The notes beneath the pieces are model-generated. The model saw only the letters and a program-made list of their open reading frames with translations, ran no database searches and was not told the origin of the DNA. The translations under genes and the position numbers were made by a program. DNA of 6,736 nt from Oscillospiraceae bacterium (GTDB lineage: Bacteria; Bacillota; Clostridia; Oscillospirales; Oscillospiraceae), in NCBI GenBank assembly GCA_009785655.1, contig WQVW01000092.1, positions 1 to 6,736 on the forward strand, given 5' to 3'. This document shows positions 5,817-6,736 of the stretch, in pieces (the first letter of the stretch is position 1; each line of letters begins with the position of its first letter).

Positions 5817-6134
5817 ATGGTCAGCTATATAGTCCCGGCGATATCGGCGATTGTTGTGGCGGTCGTGGGCGCGCTGTCCGGGGTTGAGTTTAATCGCCGC
5901 CGGAATCGGGATAAGCGCGCCGAAAAGCGGGTGGAAATCCGCATGGAGGAAAGCCGCTTGTCTATGGAGATGATCTCGGCGGCAGCATCCCTGTGCCTGG
6001 CCACGGCCTCCGCCCTGGAAAACCAAAAGACAAACGGAGAAATGCAGCGGGCGAAAGAGAACGCCCTGCACGCCCAGGAGGAATATGTACGCTTCTTGAA
6101 AAGAATCGCCTCTCGCCAGGTGGCGAAAGTTTAA
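5817..6134 (+). CDS. Small membrane-anchored coiled-coil protein of the lysis region
   Basis: 105 aa. Residues 4-23 (YIVPAISAIVVAVVGALSGV) form one hydrophobic membrane segment. A strongly basic stretch (RRRNRDKRAEKR) and a long charged helix with coiled-coil character to the C-terminus follow. The ESRLSMEMISAAASLCLATASAL segment and the EEYVRFLKRIAS end recall a conserved unnamed prophage protein found beside holin genes in clostridial phages. Length, a single membrane helix and its neighbours suggest a lysis accessory, anti-holin or holin-like role; none is proven. The ribosome binding site is modest (GGGAG, 5804-5808). The gene begins 33 bases after the fibre stop, and an 11-codon mini-frame with its own start lies in that gap. 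The function is unknown. Confidence 0.75.
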   Translation: MVSYIVPAISAIVVAVVGALSGVEFNRRRNRDKRAEKRVEIRMEESRLSMEMISAAASLCLATASALENQKTNGEMQRAKENALHAQEEYVRFLKRIASRQVAKV

Positions 6135-6148
6135 CAAAGGACGGGTAA

Positions 6149-6331
6149 ATGAAAAAGTTACTGGAGAACATTGCGAATCTGGTCAAGGTAAAAACGCTTG
6201 TCACGCTTGCGGTGGTATTTGTGTTCATTGTCAAGACGATGAGAGGCGACATTGAGACAGACAGTATCATGTTTATCGTCGGTACCGTCACGGCCTTTTA
6301 CTTCGGCACTGTGACGGAAAAGAAGTTGTAG
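6149..6331 (+). CDS. Small holin-like protein with two membrane segments
   Basis: 60 aa. A short basic amphipathic start (MKKLLENIANLVKVK) leads to a hydrophobic segment (about 16-30, TLVTLAVVFVFIVKT), a turn with GDIETDS, a second hydrophobic segment (about 40-55, SIMFIVGTVTAFYFGT) and a charged tail EKKL. Holins with two membrane helices and charged ends gather in the membrane and open it at the programmed time so that the endolysin reaches the cell wall. Size, topology and location before an endolysin gene fit. AAAGGA (6136-6141) is 7 bases before the ATG, and the gene follows the upstream stop by 14 bases, so both are in one operon. The TAG stop sits in a TGTAGG sequence resembling the repeat ends seen at 1245 and 2569. 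Confidence 0.72.
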   Translation: MKKLLENIANLVKVKTLVTLAVVFVFIVKTMRGDIETDSIMFIVGTVTAFYFGTVTEKKL

Positions 6332-6392
6332 GGGGGATGTTCTGCCGCCAGCGACCCATAAGAATGCGCCGGGGTTGCGGCATAACGCAAAG

Positions 6393-6414
6393 GGGACGCC
6401 GTCCTCGGCGTCCC
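6393..6414. repeat. Perfect 9-bp hairpin, GGGACGCCG/CGGCGTCCC
   Basis: Two arms of 9 bases around a TCCT loop. It competes with a second structure, CGTCCCG (6409-6415) with CGGGACG (6451-6457), which would enclose two short stems. Both cannot form at once. Confidence 0.55.
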
Positions 6415-6517
6415 GCGGGTAAAACACCCGCCGACTGCGGTCGGCACCCTCGGGACGTAGCGGGCAAAGATGAGGGTTTTCTTTGAGGTGACTCCGTCTT
6501 TCGTCCTCCGTCCAAAG

Positions 6518-6547
6518 CCCCCTTCGCGCACGAATGGGGGAAGGGGG
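6518..6547. repeat. Inverted repeat CCCCCTTC/GAAGGGGG
   Basis: 8-bp arms (6518-6525 and 6540-6547) around a 14-base loop, 46 bases before the endolysin start. On the minus strand the left arm is followed by a purine-rich stretch rather than a T-run, so a terminator role is not supported. Confidence 0.4.
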
Positions 6548-6593
6548 ATGACCTTGGTGGGAGGGATCAATATACAAAACGAGGTGATATCAA

Positions 6594-6736
6594 ATGGATG
6601 CACAAGCGGCAAAGATCATTGCCACGGCGCGGGGACATTTAGGTGTCCGCGAATCCCCGCCGCACAGCAACAATGTCCGATTCAACACGGCGTATTACGG
6701 CAGGGAAGTATCCGGCTCCGCATTCCCGTGGTGTGT
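6594..6736 (+). CDS. CHAP-type endolysin, N-terminal part only
   Basis: 47 complete codons are visible before the window ends. The start MDAQAAKIIATARGHLGVRESPPHSNNVRFNTAYYG and the block GSAFPWC match the N-terminal part of CHAP amidase/peptidase endolysins of Gram-positive phages, which cut peptidoglycan cross-links or the amide bond to the sugar. The final residue seen, Cys47 in PWC, is where the catalytic cysteine of CHAP domains lies; the partner histidine is outside the window. GAGGTG (6581-6586) is 7 bases before the ATG at 6594. No signal peptide is seen, so release should depend on the holin-like protein upstream. The product is truncated here only because the window stops. Confidence 0.82.
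   Translation, partial: MDAQAAKIIATARGHLGVRESPPHSNNVRFNTAYYGREVSGSAFPWC

Larger units (their letters stand above)
6332..6593. other. 262-base hairpin-rich stretch without a gene
   Basis: I see no credible gene here. The open frames on the minus strand are low-complexity shadows without ribosome binding sites or recognisable folds. The stretch holds these stems: TTGCG/CGCAA (6375-6379 with 6386-6390), a perfect 9-bp stem (6393-6401 with 6406-6414), GCGGGT/ACCCGC (6415-6420 with 6426-6431), GCCGAC/GTCGGC (6430-6435 with 6440-6445) and CCCCCTTC/GAAGGGGG (6518-6525 with 6540-6547). None is followed by a clear U-tract. The content resembles host intergenic repeats, perhaps several inserted side by side; that origin is from memory and unproven. 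Confidence 0.6.

Noticed and set aside
6158..6612. Three minus-strand open frames over the holin gene and the hairpin-rich stretch
   Set aside because: They are Pro/Arg-rich translations of inverted repeats with no ribosome binding site, and they overlap each other in different frames.
1..6736. CRISPR array, tRNA or rRNA genes, transposase or integrase
   Set aside because: No regularly spaced repeats, cloverleaf-like sequence or recombinase motifs were seen on either strand.

Overview
The window is part of a temperate bacteriophage or prophage of a Gram-positive, GC-moderate (about 55%) host, most likely a clostridial Firmicute. The evidence is near-perfect AAAGGAGG-type ribosome binding sites and a phage gene set of a type I associate with Clostridia/Oscillospirales prophages. 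The host is inferred from memory of these families, not from a search.

Left part (1-673): a two-gene MazEF-type toxin-antitoxin module on the minus strand. It has a near-consensus sigma-A promoter (604-632), overlapping stop and start codons between antitoxin and toxin, and a GC-rich terminator hairpin at the window edge (3-21). The toxin fold is recognisable, but the positions matching the three known catalytic residues of E. coli MazF are all substituted. The antitoxin keeps the toxin-binding tail, but its DNA-binding N-terminus looks degenerate.

Middle part (674-5783): plus-strand late genes in the order putative scaffold, major capsid protein, head-tail connector-like protein, large tail nozzle/stopper-like protein, and glycine-rich tail fibre/adhesin. 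Nothing resembling a tape-measure protein, tube or sheath lies between the capsid gene and the lysis genes, so the virion is probably short-tailed (podovirus-like).

Right part (5817-6736): a lysis region with a small membrane-anchored coiled-coil protein, a two-helix holin-like protein, a 262-base hairpin-rich stretch without a gene, and the start of a CHAP-type endolysin cut by the window end at its predicted catalytic cysteine.

The less ordinary signals are the catalytically altered toxin expressed against the late operon, a small inverted-repeat-bounded element (2569-2650) between two structural genes, a shorter look-alike over the scaffold stop codon, and the structured region between holin and endolysin.
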